NCBI RefSeq assembly: GCF_950295315.1
Contig: NC_080179.1
Coordinates: forward strand, 66,102,626-66,166,625
Source: Erinaceus europaeus
Lineage: Eukaryota; Chordata; Mammalia; Eulipotyphla; Erinaceidae
Length of the DNA stretch: 64,000 nt
Direction: 5' to 3'
The notes below the pieces were generated by a model that saw only the letters and a program-made list of their open reading frames with translations, was not told the DNA's origin and searched no databases. Both the position numbers and the translations under genes were made by a program. Below, piece by piece: positions 11,976-24,199 of the stretch (positions within the stretch are counted from its first letter, which is position 1; each line of letters starts with the position of its first letter).

Positions 11976-11979
11976 CAAG

Positions 11980-14130
11980 ATGACAATCTGTGACTTAAAA
12001 TGACCTTGAAGATAAGGAGGAAGTTGGAAAGAGCAAAATTAATGAAAGAAAATATATAACAATATGTTGAAGGATTTTAATTTAAGATAAACACATGCAC
12101 ATGAGTGTTTTGCTAATATATCCTTATATGTATACATATATAAAGACAATAATCATATTTCTAAATGCTTGTATATAAAATACCTGCATGTGTTTTCTTA
12201 ACAAAAATGATAAAGTAACTATTAACAGTTGTTATATCTAGGGAGGAAACTGAATGTCTGGAAGTGGTGTGAGAAGTGTCACAGATAAAAAAAAAAACTA
12301 CTATCCTTTCTAGCCTGGAAACTTCTAGTTTTATCCTATGTGCACATGTTAATTTTAACATAATAATTAAAATTGGAATTTGCCTTAAACTTGCCTACAT
12401 AGACTACTTTCAGTGTACATGGGGAAATAAAAAAGTCATCAAGAAAATTGCTTTTATCAGCTTCAAATTGTTTTACTGAGAGTAATGACAGATCCTCAGA
12501 AATATGAACTTGTAGGCAGAGGTTTGGAGAGACCACTGCAGTTTGATAGGACTACAGAGATTAATTAAATCATGACCCTACGAGCACAGTTTGGTGACTC
12601 AGTGGCCATTTTCCAAAACATGTTTTCTGCGTGTGAGTTTAAGTATGGCACAGTGTATCACTGGATTCAACGTGAGAACCAGGGAAAGGGAAGAAAGACG
12701 GGACACAACATCTAGTAAATGGGACAGTAAATTAAGTTATACCTGAAGGCTTACAAACCATGTGGTAAGAAAAAAAATGCATTCATAGCAGACACCAGTT
12801 GGTAGTGGGCACTGAATGGGTTGGAAGAATTGAATAGGTACAAGAATGGAATAAGGAAGAGAAAAGATCCAGTTTTCACAGAGGGAAAAGAATGACATGA
12901 ACAAGGCACCATGTTAATGTCCTATAGTTACGCAGAGTGACATTCAGCTGATATATTATTAACCAAGCAAGGAACTGGGTTCAAAGACCCTGAGATCCAG
13001 TTATAGGCATCCTCTTAAATAAATGACAGTGAAAGCACAAAGATTCTCTGCTGTCTTCTAATGTTACTGTCTCCCAGAGGAAGCATAGTGCAAGTGCTGG
13101 TGGTTTAGCAATGAACACCAAAAACCAAAAAAAAAAATAAATAAATAAATAAATAAGGAAAAGAAAAGGAAAGAAAAAAGACATAAGAAAAACTGCCGGA
13201 TCTCTGGATCCAAGAAGAGGCTGCATCCTGCATTCCAGGAAAGGTATTTTAGGAGACAAACTGAAACAAAACTGCTGATTAGAACTGACAGTATGTGGCT
13301 TGTACATTGAATTGTATGTAGTATAAAGCTGAGGGAAGAAGGCTTTCTATCATTGATAAGGACTCTGATAAATAAACAAGCTCCTTCTGTGTAGTAAAGG
13401 ACTTAACTTTTATTTTCAAGAATTTCTCCTTCCACTCCTTGAAGATTCTTGCTTTTTATCTCTTGAATACCATCAGGTACCTGCCCATATAGAAAAGTGT
13501 AAGAACAAAACCTTTATTACTGTTACAGCAGGAAATAAAATAATCATAGTGGCTATGATAAAAGTCTGGTATATTAAGGGAAAGATATACAATGATTAGA
13601 TGCTCAATATAAAGAAACATTTTTCCTAGATGATCTTTTTGTAAATACTCCTTAAATTCATATAACATTGCCTTTATGTCATCTTTATCTAAATCTTAAG
13701 AGGATATACATGAATTTATGTAAGCAATGCAAGATTTAAAATCACTGTTATCTTATGATTGGCTTAGAGCTTTAGTGTTTTTTTTTCTTTTTTAGATAAA
13801 ATAAAAACACACATCAAGAACATTACAATTAAAGCTAGCTAATTCCTGGAAGACAAATTACAGACAAAGCCATAGAGGCAGTTAAACTCACTCCTGACTA
13901 CCATAAACTGCAGATGCTCTTATTATTTTCTTATTCCAGTTCCAGAGATATGAATTTATAAAAAGATGAGTCAAAATTATCATTCAGATTAAAATTTTTA
14001 AGTATCAAGATAGGGAACATTTCCTTCACACACTCCAGAGCATGGGCCTTGAACATGTGCCATTTCATTGCTCCACAGTATTTACTCACTCAGCGAGTGT
14101 CATCGTGTCATCGTGTCATAGTGTCAGCTC
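11980..14130. other. AT-rich interval, mostly unassigned
   Basis: No exon or clear repeat was recognised apart from an A-rich (AAAT)n tail near 13119-13155, possibly the tail of an unrecognised retroposon. Several 60-110 codon frames occur but look random. Confidence 0.4.
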
Positions 14131-14134
14131 TTCT

Positions 14135-14222
14135 TCAGCACTACAACTGTGGTGCCAGGACTCCAACTTGGGCTGTACATCCCAAAGCATATGCTCTATT
14201 CAGTAAGTGATCTCGTTGCCCG
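14135..14222 (-). repeat. Old SINE head remnant
   Basis: ggtgccaggactccaacttg and the following bases to ttgcccgcccc resemble a mutated reversed tRNA-SINE head. A short imperfect repeat (catcgtgtcatcgtgtcata) precedes it. Confidence 0.4.
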
Positions 14223-14267
14223 CCCCCCACTTTTTTTTTCCTTTCATATAGCAATGGAGTTAAAGAC

Positions 14268-14761
14268 GGGGACTCGGGCTGTAGCGCAGCGGGTTAAGCG
14301 CAGGTGGCTCAAAGCACAAGGACCGGCATAAGGATCCCGGTTCAAACCCCGGCTCCTCACCTGCAGGGGAGTCGCTTCACAGGCGGTGAAGCAGGTCTGC
14401 AGGTGTCTATCTTTCTCTCCTCCTCTCTGTCTTCCCCTCCTCTCTCCATTTCTCTCTGTCCTATCCAACAACAACAACAATAATAACTACAACAATAAAA
14501 CAACAAGGGCAACAAAAGGGAATAAATAAATAAAATAAATATTTAAAAAAAAAGCTTTTAAAAATCGCTTCACAGGCAGTGAAGCAGGTCTGCAGGTGTC
14601 TATCTTTCTCTCCCCCTCTCTGTCTTCCCCTCCTCTCTCCATTTCTCTCTGTCCTATCCAACAACAATGACATCGATAATAACTACAACAATAAAACAAC
14701 AAGGGTAACAAAAGGGAATAAAAAATAAAAATAAAATAAAAATAAGAAAATTAAAAAAAGA
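14268..14761 (+). repeat. Composite SINE: full unit plus 5'-truncated second unit in one insertion
   Basis: A full-length, well preserved SINE (14268 to about 14560) is followed by a second copy that starts in mid-element at cgcttcacaggcagtgaagc (about 14566) and runs to a second A-rich tail. The only target duplication is gagttaaagac at 14257-14267 and 14762-14772, outside the whole composite, so both units seem to have been inserted together. Confidence 0.85.
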
Positions 14762-14772
14762 GAGTTAAAGAC

Positions 14773-15885
14773 AAGAAGATCTCAGAGGACAAAGACACTA
14801 AAGATAACCTTGCTGTCTTATGTCAACTGTCTCCTTTTCATTTAGAGACATATCCCGAAAACCTGCTGCCTAACGGATATAATAATTTAAAACCTACCAG
14901 TTCTTCAGCAAAAACAGCATTGTGATCTGTGATTGCCACCTTTTTTTAAAAAAAAATTTTTATAGGCTTATTTTCCTCATGACAGTTTCATTGCATTTGT
15001 TGGGCTGTAAACCATGTAAAGCTCAGCAATAAAATGACTACAATCTGTATGAGTAAGAGCAAGCGTGTCTCATAAACAAGATAAGTTGTGTCTTGCCAAT
15101 ATTGCTACACTTCATAAATATGAACTCAAGTCTGTTTTGTGTTTTCTAGATCAGTAGCATAGTTTTATTTTAATTAAACACAACATATAAAATATTCATT
15201 TATGAAACAAACATCACTGTTTTTAAAAGATTATATTTAATTAAATTATACTGCTCTTGCCATAAAGCCCAGCACAAAATAACCATTCTGAATTGTAAGT
15301 GGATAGATACAGTTCATGTGTCCATCAATAAAAACCATATTAGGATCACAGTCATACTACCATAAATAAAGGAGCTATTTATATTTCCTGATAATGTAAG
15401 TGCTTATATGAACACACTCCAGTTTCTAAACACTAGGCATTTTAGCGGTGGTGGTAATTAAGAAATTATAGTGTCTACAGAGGGAAGGGAGCAGCTGCCA
15501 GAGCCATTTCATACAGTAGATTTGAGCGTTACACTTCATCAGTGATATAATTTGTTGTCACATTTTATTAGATCGGATCCAGATAACTTTGAATAAGCCA
15601 AATGACAAGCCTTTGGAGATTATTTCAATACAAGACCTGGCTATGTACAGAAAAGAGCAGGAAACTAAAAATGAAGAGCTCTGAGTTTTGTCCATTGCTA
15701 TGATACTAACTAGCTAGGAGTCCAGTGATTTCTTTTCATAATCAAAGGGAGCCGTGCATAATTAATATCCAATTCAATTTCACAAATTTCACCATTGTTT
15801 TCCAAACAGAAGGAGGCATGGGTTTTGTGGGATCATTTTGAAAAAGTATTTAGCATTACACATAGAAGTAGGTGTAAACAACTTA
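14773..15885. other. Unassigned AT-rich sequence
   Basis: No recognisable repeat, exon or RNA gene. Confidence 0.4.
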
Positions 15886-16112
15886 GTATATAGCTCAATT
15901 AAAAGGGCATAAGACTTGAATGCCTGAAGTTCCCGGTTCGATCCCTGGTGCCGCATGTACCAGAGTGGTGCTCTGGCTTCTCCTCCTCCTTCTTTCTTCT
16001 CTTCCCCACCCCACCTCTCTCCTTCACTCCTCCCACTTCCTCACTCCATATGTGTATGTGTGTTTCTATGTAAAATATTCTCTTATATGTAATAAAGTAA
16101 ATTTAAAAAATG
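15886..16112 (+). repeat. Third SINE variant (ggtgccgcatgtaccag type)
   Basis: tRNA-like head (gggcataagacttgaatgcc), an intact B box (ggttcgatccc), gccgcatgtaccagagtggt, CT-rich middle and a taataaagtaaatt tail. Confidence 0.75.
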
Positions 16113-16119
16113 GGTTTGA

Positions 16120-17620
16120 AATGAATAGTTAATTTGAATGGGAGAAAAATCACAGTAAATAGTCTTTGAGGTCTGTCGAGATAAGTTACCAGAAGTGCTG
16201 ATGTAGATAAGATTTTGGTTACCCATTGTTTCTCCTCTCTAGCCTCATAATACTCTGAAAATCTCTGCAAATGCCTATACTTTCTGAGCCATGGTAAATG
16301 GGATTACTGAACTGTCAGTCTAATGAGCTTAATAGTACATGTGTCATTGTTTCCAATGACTAGAAGTACTTATACAGAACAGTAAGTCGAAACAGCAGTG
16401 ATAAAACAACACCAAGTTATTGAAGCTCACCCAGTAGGATTCTCTTATCCATCATGAAGCTTGACTAGTATTATTATTTTTTACTGAACTCCCTTCTCAA
16501 AACTCAAAGTACTTAAAATCTGTACCTTATAACATATTATCACCAGACAAAAAGAACTATCTTAGAATGTCCACTATTTTTTTCAAGCACTGTATTTCCA
16601 GTGAGGAAATAAGTATAAATATATTCATTTTTTGTGTTGTTCCACTAAAACAATGAGGGCCATTATAAATAAGTGATTGAAAAACTAGCTGATGATTTTT
16701 TAACATAAGGAATATTTTTTATGTACTGATGGTAGATGGTATTTTAACTTAAATATCATCTGTCCAAGTCACATTTTTTAGACATTTTTCAATTTCTCAT
16801 TTCTATGAAGATTAAAACTACAAAATATGTCCTGAATTCAAGTCACTGAAAATTAAAACATTGGAAAGGAACCAATATCGCTTAGCTTTATTGTGCTATA
16901 AAAGATTGAGGTGCTTTTAGGTGCTAAAGAGATATTTCCTTTGGAGTATATAACTTTGATAGCTAGATATTTCAAACATCTAGTTTCAACCCTATTAGAA
17001 ATCCCATTTACACATAAAACAATTAGTTCTCACTTCATGTGAAATGTGAAACTTTGCCAAATCTTAAGGGTCCATTTTGAGTTGCCACATTTTTAAATTG
17101 CCAATGCCAAGAGAGCAAAAATAAAAATATAAAGCATTTTCAAATGATCAGGTTTGCTCTCTCTGTTATAAAGGAAATTTCCACTAACAAAGGAGTTATC
17201 AACATTCTCCAAGAACTTTTTTTTTAACTTGTTTCCTTATTGAATAGTTTTGAGAGTAAGACAAAAATATTTTTATTAAAAATAAAAAATAATTGCAGTC
17301 TCTGCCTTTCAAAGATGGACATGATTGAGCTTCACTTCAAGTTCTAACATTCAAGTTCTAACATTAATCATTTTTGTTTGACAGATGAGATTCTCAGAGT
17401 AGCAACTGAAAGGTTGTGGAGAAATAATGATATACCAAAATATCTCCTGCTATGGAACAAGTTGAAAAGAAGCACAGAAAAAAAAAGAATGTGATAGAGA
17501 CAATTCATATCACAAAATGGGAAGCAAATATCTAATCAATAAATTCATATCTGCTAGAAATCTGTGGTGACTGACATTGTAAGGAGCTTTTAGCATCAAA
17601 ACCATTTGTATTAAAAGCAT
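16120..17620. other. Unassigned AT-rich sequence
   Basis: No repeat family or coding signal was recognised over about 1.5 kb. Confidence 0.4.
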
Positions 17621-17624
17621 TATT

Positions 17625-17850
17625 TTTTTATTAAGATTATTGCTTGTGTTCAGTGCCTGCATGACTCCATTAGTCCCAGCAGCCCTTTTTTTAGGTGTGC
17701 GTGTTGAGAGAGAGAGAGAGAGAGTTTATCACGGCACTGTTCCACTATTCCTGAAGCTGCACTTATGATGGTAAACAGATTCAAATCTGGGTCCTTAAAC
17801 ACTGTAACATGTGTACTCTTTTAGGTAAACCACCTCTCAAGCCCTATCTT
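17625..17850 (-). repeat. Old SINE, minus strand
   Basis: A reversed 3' module (gtgttcagtgcctgcatgac), a (GA)n run at about 17706-17724, cctgaagctgcacttatg, and a head with gtccttaaacactgtaacat. Confidence 0.65.
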
Positions 17851-18860
17851 CAAATTTTAAATAATGTTTCCCCAAAAGAAATATGATATTTCCTTCACCC
17901 CCCCCCAAAAGAAATCCTTATCCTCCTTTGCAAGTACCCAGCAAAGCTTCCGTAAAATCTGCTACATATGTAAGTATCCTGTGTAAATGTTCTTCCTGAG
18001 AAACTCAAGGAAAAGTGTCATCATTTCACATTTAATTGGTATGGAATGAGAATAGAAAATAAGTTACTGCGAGTGGAAAACAAGGAGGGTTTAGCAGGAA
18101 ATGAAAGAGAAAATAAATTCACTGTGGACAATATATGTGACGTATAGTTTGTGAATCTGGAGGAGGGGCACTATATCGAAATCTTAAAGAGAGTTTGGAA
18201 GGTTGTTTGCTCCAAAGGCGACTGTAGCAATATACCTCTTCTCACATGCTTTCCCAAGGTCATGTGCTACCCCTCCACTTGAGAGGTCATATTGTCCTGT
18301 CTTTAAATATAGACTAGACTTAATGGCTAATCTACTAAAGAGGATGTGGTAAAAATTATGCAATGTGACTGCAAGATAGGTCATGGAAGGCAATGTAGGT
18401 TCCGCTTGACTGGAATCATGCTGCCATGGTAAATGGAGACTCACACTACATGAATAGCACAGCTATTTCAGGCATCAGTTGCAGCTTAGGACTCAGTTGA
18501 CAAGAAAAATAAACTATCAGTCATGTGTTCAATCGGGATTTTTAAAAAAATTTCTTTATTGGGGAATTAATGTTTTACATTCGATAGTAAATACAATAGT
18601 TTGTACATGCATAACATTTCTCAGTTTTCCATATAACAATACAACCCCCACTAGGTTCTCTGTCATCCTTCTTGGACCTGTATTCCCCCCACCCACCCAT
18701 CCACCCCAGAGTCTTTTACTTTGGTGCAATATGCCAATGCCAGTTCAGGTTCTACTTGTGTTTTCTCTTCTGATCTTGTTTTTCAACTTCTCCCTGAAAA
18801 TGAGATCATCCCATACTCATCCTTATGTTTCTGACTTATTTCATTTAACATGAATTTTTC

Positions 18861-19434
18861 TTTTTTGAAAATATTTTTTTAATATTGATTTATTTCCTTT
18901 TGTTGCCCTTGTTGCTGTATTGGTTTTTTTTTTTTTTTTAAGAAAGGATTAACAAAACCATAGGGTTGGAGGGGTACAACTCCACACAATTCCCACCACC
19001 CAATCTCCATATCCCACCCCCTCCCCTGATAGCTTTCCCATTCTCCATCCCTCTGGGAGCATGGACCCAGGGTCATTGTGGGTTGCAGAAGGTAGAAGGT
19101 CTGGCTTCTGTAATTGCTTCCCCGCTGAACATGAGCATTGACTGGTCGGTTCATACTCCCAGTCTGCCTCTCTCTTTCCCTAGTAGGGTGTATCTCTGGG
19201 GATTGTTGCCATATTGTTGTTATTGATGCCATTGTTGTTGGATAGGACAAAGAGAATTGGAGAGAAGAGAAGACAGAGATGGGGAGAGAAAGATAAGACA
19301 CCAGCAGACCTGCTTCACCATTTGTGAAGCAACTCCTCTGCAGGTGGGGAGCGGGAGGCTTGAACCAGGATCTTTCCAGTCCTTGCACTTTGTGACACAT
19401 GCACTTAATCCGCTGTGCTACCACTGGACTCCCA
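18861..19434 (-). repeat. SINE nested in L1, itself split by an L1 3' end
   Basis: A reversed full-length SINE with target duplication ttaacatgaatttttc at 18845-18860 and 19435-19450. Its tail region is interrupted at 18923-19202. Confidence 0.9.
18923..19202 (-). mobile_element. Short L1 3' end nested in the SINE
   Basis: A T-run at 18923-18940 followed by reversed L1 3' UTR (accatagggttggaggggta, ctgggagcatggacccaggg). Flanks ttgttgctgtattg (18909-18922) and ttgttgccatattg (19203-19216) match at 12/14. This is the innermost, youngest layer of the nest. Confidence 0.85.
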
Positions 19435-20118
19435 TTAACATGAATTTTTCAAGGTCCATCCAAGATCAGCTGAAAACGGCGAAGTCGCCATTTTTTATAG
19501 CTGCGTAATATCCCATTGTGTATATATACCACAACTTGCTCAGACACTCATCTGTTGTTGGACACCTGGGTTGCTTCTAGGTTTTGGATATTGCAAATTG
19601 TGCTGCTAAGAACATATGTGTACACAGATCTTTTTGGATGGGTGTGTTGGGTTCTTCTCCACAGCGGTTGGACCTATTTACATTCCCACCAGCAGTGCAA
19701 GAGGGTTCCTCTGACCCACAACCTCTCCAGCATTTGCTGCTGTTACCTTTTCTGATGTATGACATTCTCGCAAGAATGAATGGTATCTCATTGCTGTCTT
19801 TATTTGCATTTCTCTGACAATCAAAGACTTAGAGCATTTTTTCATGTGTTTCTCAGCCTTTTGGATCTCTTCTGTGGTGAGTATTCTATCCATGTCCTCC
19901 CTCCATTTTTTGATGGGGTTATTTGTTTTCTTGTTGTTGGGTTGGCAAGCTCTTTATATATTCTGGTTATTAGTCTATTGTCTGATGTACGGCATGTAAA
20001 GATCTTCTCCCATTCTGTGAGGGGTTTCTTGGTTTGGGTAGTGGTTTCTTTTGCTGTGCAGACGCTATTTAATTTGATGTAGTCCCATAGGTTTATGCTT
20101 GCCTTTCAATCAAGATTT

Positions 20119-20780
20119 CTGATAATTCTGTTCCTTTGTCTTTACTTACTTGGCAGAATAAAGAAAATAGTTATCCAGTGCCACCTGCCCATTTTTCTGT
20201 TCCACCAAATCCACAGGTATAATAAATGTTCTAATTTATATAACAAAGTTTTGAAGTCATTTTTTACACCGTCCATTTGGATAATATTATGTTTCTGTTT
20301 TGTCTAGTCAGTCAAACCTACTGAGTAATCGTTAAACTTTAGAGACACCAGAATCTAGTGAATGGGATTGCAAAATGGTGCTGGGTATTGGTGAGTAGGC
20401 AATGTATACTGAGACCAAAATTTTAAGGGTCAATAGCTTATACAGTAGTTTTATTCTGGCTACTCTTGCTTTGTAACTTTTCTTTTGTATAGACATGGGA
20501 AGCAATTTTTTCCCTCTTGGAGTCATTACCAGAGAAAGAGAGAGCAAATGAAAGGAAGAGATTCTCTAAGTTGACAGGAATTGAGTTTTCTAGAGAAACT
20601 GAAGCTTTGGAGTCAGGACAAAGTTCTCAATGGGACTTACTGTAGACTCACTCAACAGTTTGAGAAATTACCCTCCTCCAGTAATAATGGTGTAATAGAT
20701 ATGAAGAATGAAGGACATTACTTTGTCAGGCCAATGTCTAAGAAAAAGAAAAAAGAGAGATAGATAAAGGGAATTAAGTA
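20119..20780. other. Unassigned sequence
   Basis: No repeat or exon recognised; ends in a purine-rich aagaaaaagaaaaaagagag stretch. Confidence 0.4.
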
Positions 20781-20784
20781 CAGG

Positions 20785-21345
20785 ACAGGTGGGGGCCCAT
20801 CTGGTTAAGTGCACACATTACAGTGTTCACACATTACAGACCCAGGTTCAAGCCCTTTGTCCCCACCTGTTGGGATGCTTCTAGCTCTGCTTCTGGGAGC
20901 CCTTCTGTTACATTGCTTGACACTGTAGTCTATTTACATGGCCATTCTGTTACATTGGTTTGGTCTCACTCCCCCTGCCTCCGGGAGATTTTGGTTTAGT
21001 CCTCGCTGGTTCCTGCTTCTTCCTTCTCTCCGCCCCCTAACGTAGGTGTATTCCCTTGGTTCTTGACTCTTCCGCCTGAGGAGAGAGATGGAGGACAGAA
21101 TTGTATTGTGATTAGATTAGATTGGTTTGTTGAACTGTATCCCCGCTTGCTCGTGAATAAAGAAATACTGCTTCTCTGGTTGTCTCTGTCTCCTGCCCGC
21201 GAAGCCAGCTCAGAGAAAACAACACCCACCTGCAGGAGGAAGCTTCATGAGTGGTGAAGCAGGGCTGCAGGTATCTCTCTATCTCCCCTCCAATCTTAAT
21301 TTCACTCTGTTTCTTATCTAATAAATAAAATATTTTTTAAAAAAA
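20785..21345 (+). repeat. SINE split by a solo LTR
   Basis: The head and B-box side (ggttcaagccctttgt) lie at 20785-20867. The element resumes at 21231 with tgcaggaggaagcttcatga, CT-rich middle and A-rich tail. Confidence 0.85.
20868..21224 (+). mobile_element. Solo LTR inside a SINE, class II-like ERV
   Basis: TG...CA ends (tgttgggatgcttct ... gagaaaacaaca), a gtgaataaagaaatactgct polyadenylation block, and an exact 6-bp target duplication cccacc at 20862-20867 and 21225-21230. The aataaagaaata wording resembles the R region of the provirus at 55.1-57.6 kb. Confidence 0.85.
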
Positions 21346-21849
21346 AGAGAATTAAAGTAAGAAGGTACACTGTTTTTCTCTCTCATTAATGTGTCTTTCC
21401 TTGTTTATTAGTAAGGGTAAAGCTTGTGTATAAGTGTATTCTTGCCACATTGAAATAAATTATAAGTTCACATGTTTTAACCATTTCTTTTTCTTTTTAG
21501 GGTTAAGCCTACTTTCACTGAAAAAGTGATATAATAATGGCATAGCCCTCTCCTATATTTATGTTTCTATAAAGCAAGCAGCTTGAAAATACTCCTTAAA
21601 TATGCCTATAGCTCTTGGCAAGTAACAATACCTCCAAAAATCAATAAATAGTTGAAGGAAAGGGTGTTTACTTGGAAATATATCTGCATGAAGCAGAAAG
21701 TAACAGGGCCCATGGCATTCCCCTTTTGAGGGGGAATTGTGCTGATGATGTCACATCACAGGTGCCATCCTCTGAGCAGACTGCCAACAAACCCAGAATG
21801 ACTAAATTTTAAGACCTTCACCATGAAAGAAAATATCTTTAAACAAAAA

Positions 21850-22035
21850 ATAAGCCAGAGGGACCAGGGGGTGCCCATAGAGCACTGTAGCTTTGCTTCA
21901 GTATTTGTGAAACTCTCCCCCTAATCCTTTGCAGGTGGGGGGCAGGTGCTTAAACCCAGGTTTCAAAGGAGTGTCCCTCATTTCCTCACCCTCTAGGAAA
22001 ATATAAAATAAGTAAATTTTTAAAAATCATTCTAT
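21850..22035. repeat. Old SINE remnant
   Basis: Contains tttgcaggtggggggcaggt and a cttaaacccaggtttcaaag block, both diverged SINE landmarks. The arrangement is scrambled, so orientation is uncertain. Confidence 0.4.
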
Positions 22036-22204
22036 GAATCAAAAGAAAGAAAGAAAATCCACCAATAGTCTGTTTTCTCCTCTCCTCCAAGGCTTAGAGA
22101 TTTTTAATAATTTTACACCAAAAGTCCTCCAATTCAGAACAGGGTAAAACAGTATAGTATACTCCAAGGAGTGTTACTTTGCACTTTAAAAAAAAGGTGA
22201 TATC

Positions 22205-22540
22205 CAAGGCCAAGTGGTGGCACAACCGGTTATGAACACATAGTACTAAGCACAAGGACCCANNNNNNNNNNNNNNNNNNNNNNNNNNNNNNNNNNNNNN
22301 NNNNNNNNNNNNNNNNNNNNNNNNNNNNNNNNNNNNNNNNNNNNNNNNNNNNNNNNNNNNNNNNNNNNNNNNNNNNNNNNNNNNNNNNNNNNNNNNNNNN
22401 NNNNNNNNNNNNNNNNNNNNNNNNNNNNNNNNNNNNNNNNNNNNNNNNNNNNNNNNNNNNNNCTGTCCTATCCAACAATATCAACAATGATGATAAATAA
22501 TAAGGGCAACAAAAAAAGGGAAAAAATATAAAGTTTTTTT
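22205..22540 (+). repeat. SINE containing an assembly gap
   Basis: The head (caagtggtggcacaaccggt) is present before the gap, and ctgtcctatccaacaata with an A-rich tail after it, so the gap falls within one SINE. Confidence 0.85.
22263..22462. other. Assembly gap, 200 N
   Basis: Exactly 200 undetermined bases. The round number may be a placeholder size. Flanks indicate that the missing part is the B box and CT-rich middle of a SINE. Confidence 1.
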
Positions 22541-22562
22541 TTAAAAAGATGATACTGTGTCC

Positions 22563-22855
22563 TTCAGGACTAAGTGAGTGGAATAGAAAGTAATTAATCT
22601 TAGTAAAGTTAAGTCAAAGACAACTACTGGATGGTTTATCTTATATGTGGAATATAAAGAACTGAAATGTGAATTTGCAAAGAAAAAAGTAACATCTCTC
22701 TAAGACTTTGGGAGAATTATTATGGTTATCCTTAGGGATATGAAGATGGGGGTGTAGAATTTTGGTGGTGGGTAAGGTGTGGAATTCTACCTCCATATTT
22801 TATGATCTTGTAAATCACTATTAAATCACTGATAATTTTTTTTCAATAAAAGGAA
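22563..22855 (+). mobile_element. L1 3' end, old copy
   Basis: ggatggtttatcttatatgt, ggggtgtagaattttggtgg and gtaaatcactattaaatcac match the terminal L1 3' UTR landmarks, followed by ttttttttcaataaaa. Confidence 0.7.
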
Positions 22856-23254
22856 TGATTTTTTAAATTTAAATAGCATCTGCTGAGTGTCAGCAGAAAG
22901 ATAGAAGGATGTTAGAATGATATATCTGGTTTGAGTATATCTCTTTCCAGGAATGAATCAGCATTAAAATATCCACAGCAATGTGGAATTATTTTTTAAT
23001 AAATAAATTACAGAGAAAGAAAACATTTTAATTAAAGACCAAAGATGGATCTTTGGTCCATCTCTTTACAGATGGCTTTTCCTGATTGCCTGAATTTCCC
23101 AAGTAGTAGTCGATAAATAAGACCTCATGTCAAATGAGAGCCCAAAAGCAGAGATACAGGCCAATGGAGAATACTCAACATCATCATATGCTGAACTGGG
23201 ATAATCCAATAATCTTGGAAGTATGACCCCATAGTTTTGTCCAAATTTTGGCAA

Positions 23255-23470
23255 ATGGGGCTGGGTGGTGGAGCACTTGGTTGAGCACACATATTACAAT
23301 GCACAAGGACCCAGGTTTGAGTCCCAGGTCCTCATCTTCAGGGGGAAAGCTTTGTGAGTGGTAAAGCAGTGTTGCAGGTATCTGTCTCTCTCCTTCTCTG
23401 TCATCCCCTTCTCTTTTGATTTCTGGCTGTCTCTATTCAATAAATAAATAAATAAAGATAATAAAAATTT
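23255..23470 (+). repeat. SINE, older variant
   Basis: gctgggtggtggagcacttg head, aggtttgagtccc B-box side, agctttgtgagtggtaaagc, CT-rich middle, and (AAAT)n with aagataataaaaat tail. Confidence 0.9.
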
Positions 23471-23544
23471 CTGGAAAATATGTAACAAAACTTTAGCATT
23501 CACTAGAGCTTCAACAGGAAACAACACCTTCTTCACCTCATCTT

Positions 23545-23870
23545 AGATAGAGTGTGAAGGAATCATGTTTAGTAAGATAAGCCAGAAAGAGAAGGATGAA
23601 TATGGAATGAACTTACTCATAGACAGAAAATGAGCACAAAAAGGAGAAACACAAAGTAGAACTGGGCTTTGGTGTAAAGGACTCTTGGGAGTGGGGGTGG
23701 GTGGCCGAGGGTGGGGCGTTCAGGACCTGGTGCATTATGGTGCAGGAGGATCTAGGCTGGGAATCAGACTGTTTTGCCAAAACTGAGAAATTATACATAC
23801 ATAGCAACAACTGTATTTATTGTAATCCATTAATAGCTCTGGTAAAAAGTTTAAAAATGTTTTTAAAGTA
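23545..23870 (+). mobile_element. L1 3' end, short-UTR subfamily
   Basis: agtaagataagccagaaaga through gagaaattatacatacatag corresponds in the forward sense to the L1 end found reversed at 18.5-18.8 kb, including the ORF2 tail and a short UTR. Confidence 0.65.
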
Positions 23871-23885
23871 TTCATTCAGGAACTA

Positions 23886-24060
23886 GGCAATGACACACCT
23901 GTGTATGGACAAGTTCCAAGCCTTGGCCCCCACCTGCACTGGGGAAGCTTCACATGCAGTGAAGCAGTGCTTCAATTTTCTCTCTTTATCTCCCCTTTCC
24001 TATTTTTCTCCTCCTCTCTCAATTTATCTCTGAATACTTTAAAAATATTTATTTTAATAA
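23886..24060 (+). repeat. SINE fragment; reversed SINE tail follows
   Basis: gcccccacctgcactgggga, acatgcagtgaagcagtgct and a CT-rich middle are SINE-derived. At about 24080-24125 a reversed tail (ttcccttttattgcccttgt) points to a second, nested or truncated SINE. Confidence 0.65.
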
Positions 24061-24199
24061 ATGTACTTATTTATTTTTTAAATATTTATTTATTCCCTTT
24101 TATTGCCCTTGTTGTTTTAATTTACTTATTTATTAAGACAGAGATGAATTTCTCTGTCTTAGTAAATAAATAAATTTACAAAAATAAATATGTAAAAAG

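Larger units (their letters stand above)
18542..20104 (-). mobile_element. 5'-truncated L1 with ORF2 C-terminus, split by a nested SINE
   Basis: The 3' end lies at 18542 (reversed tail ttaaaaaaatttctttattg) and the ORF2 C-terminal region at about 19455-20104 on the minus strand. Frames there encode [20 protein letters not shown] and [13 protein letters not shown], which are hallmarks of the L1 ORF2 C-terminal part, with frameshifts and stops. Flanks ttcaatcgggattt (18528-18541) and ttcaatcaagattt (20105-20118) give a 12/14 target duplication. The 3' end differs from the long-UTR L1 copies in the window, so it is another subfamily. It is not functional. Confidence 0.9.
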
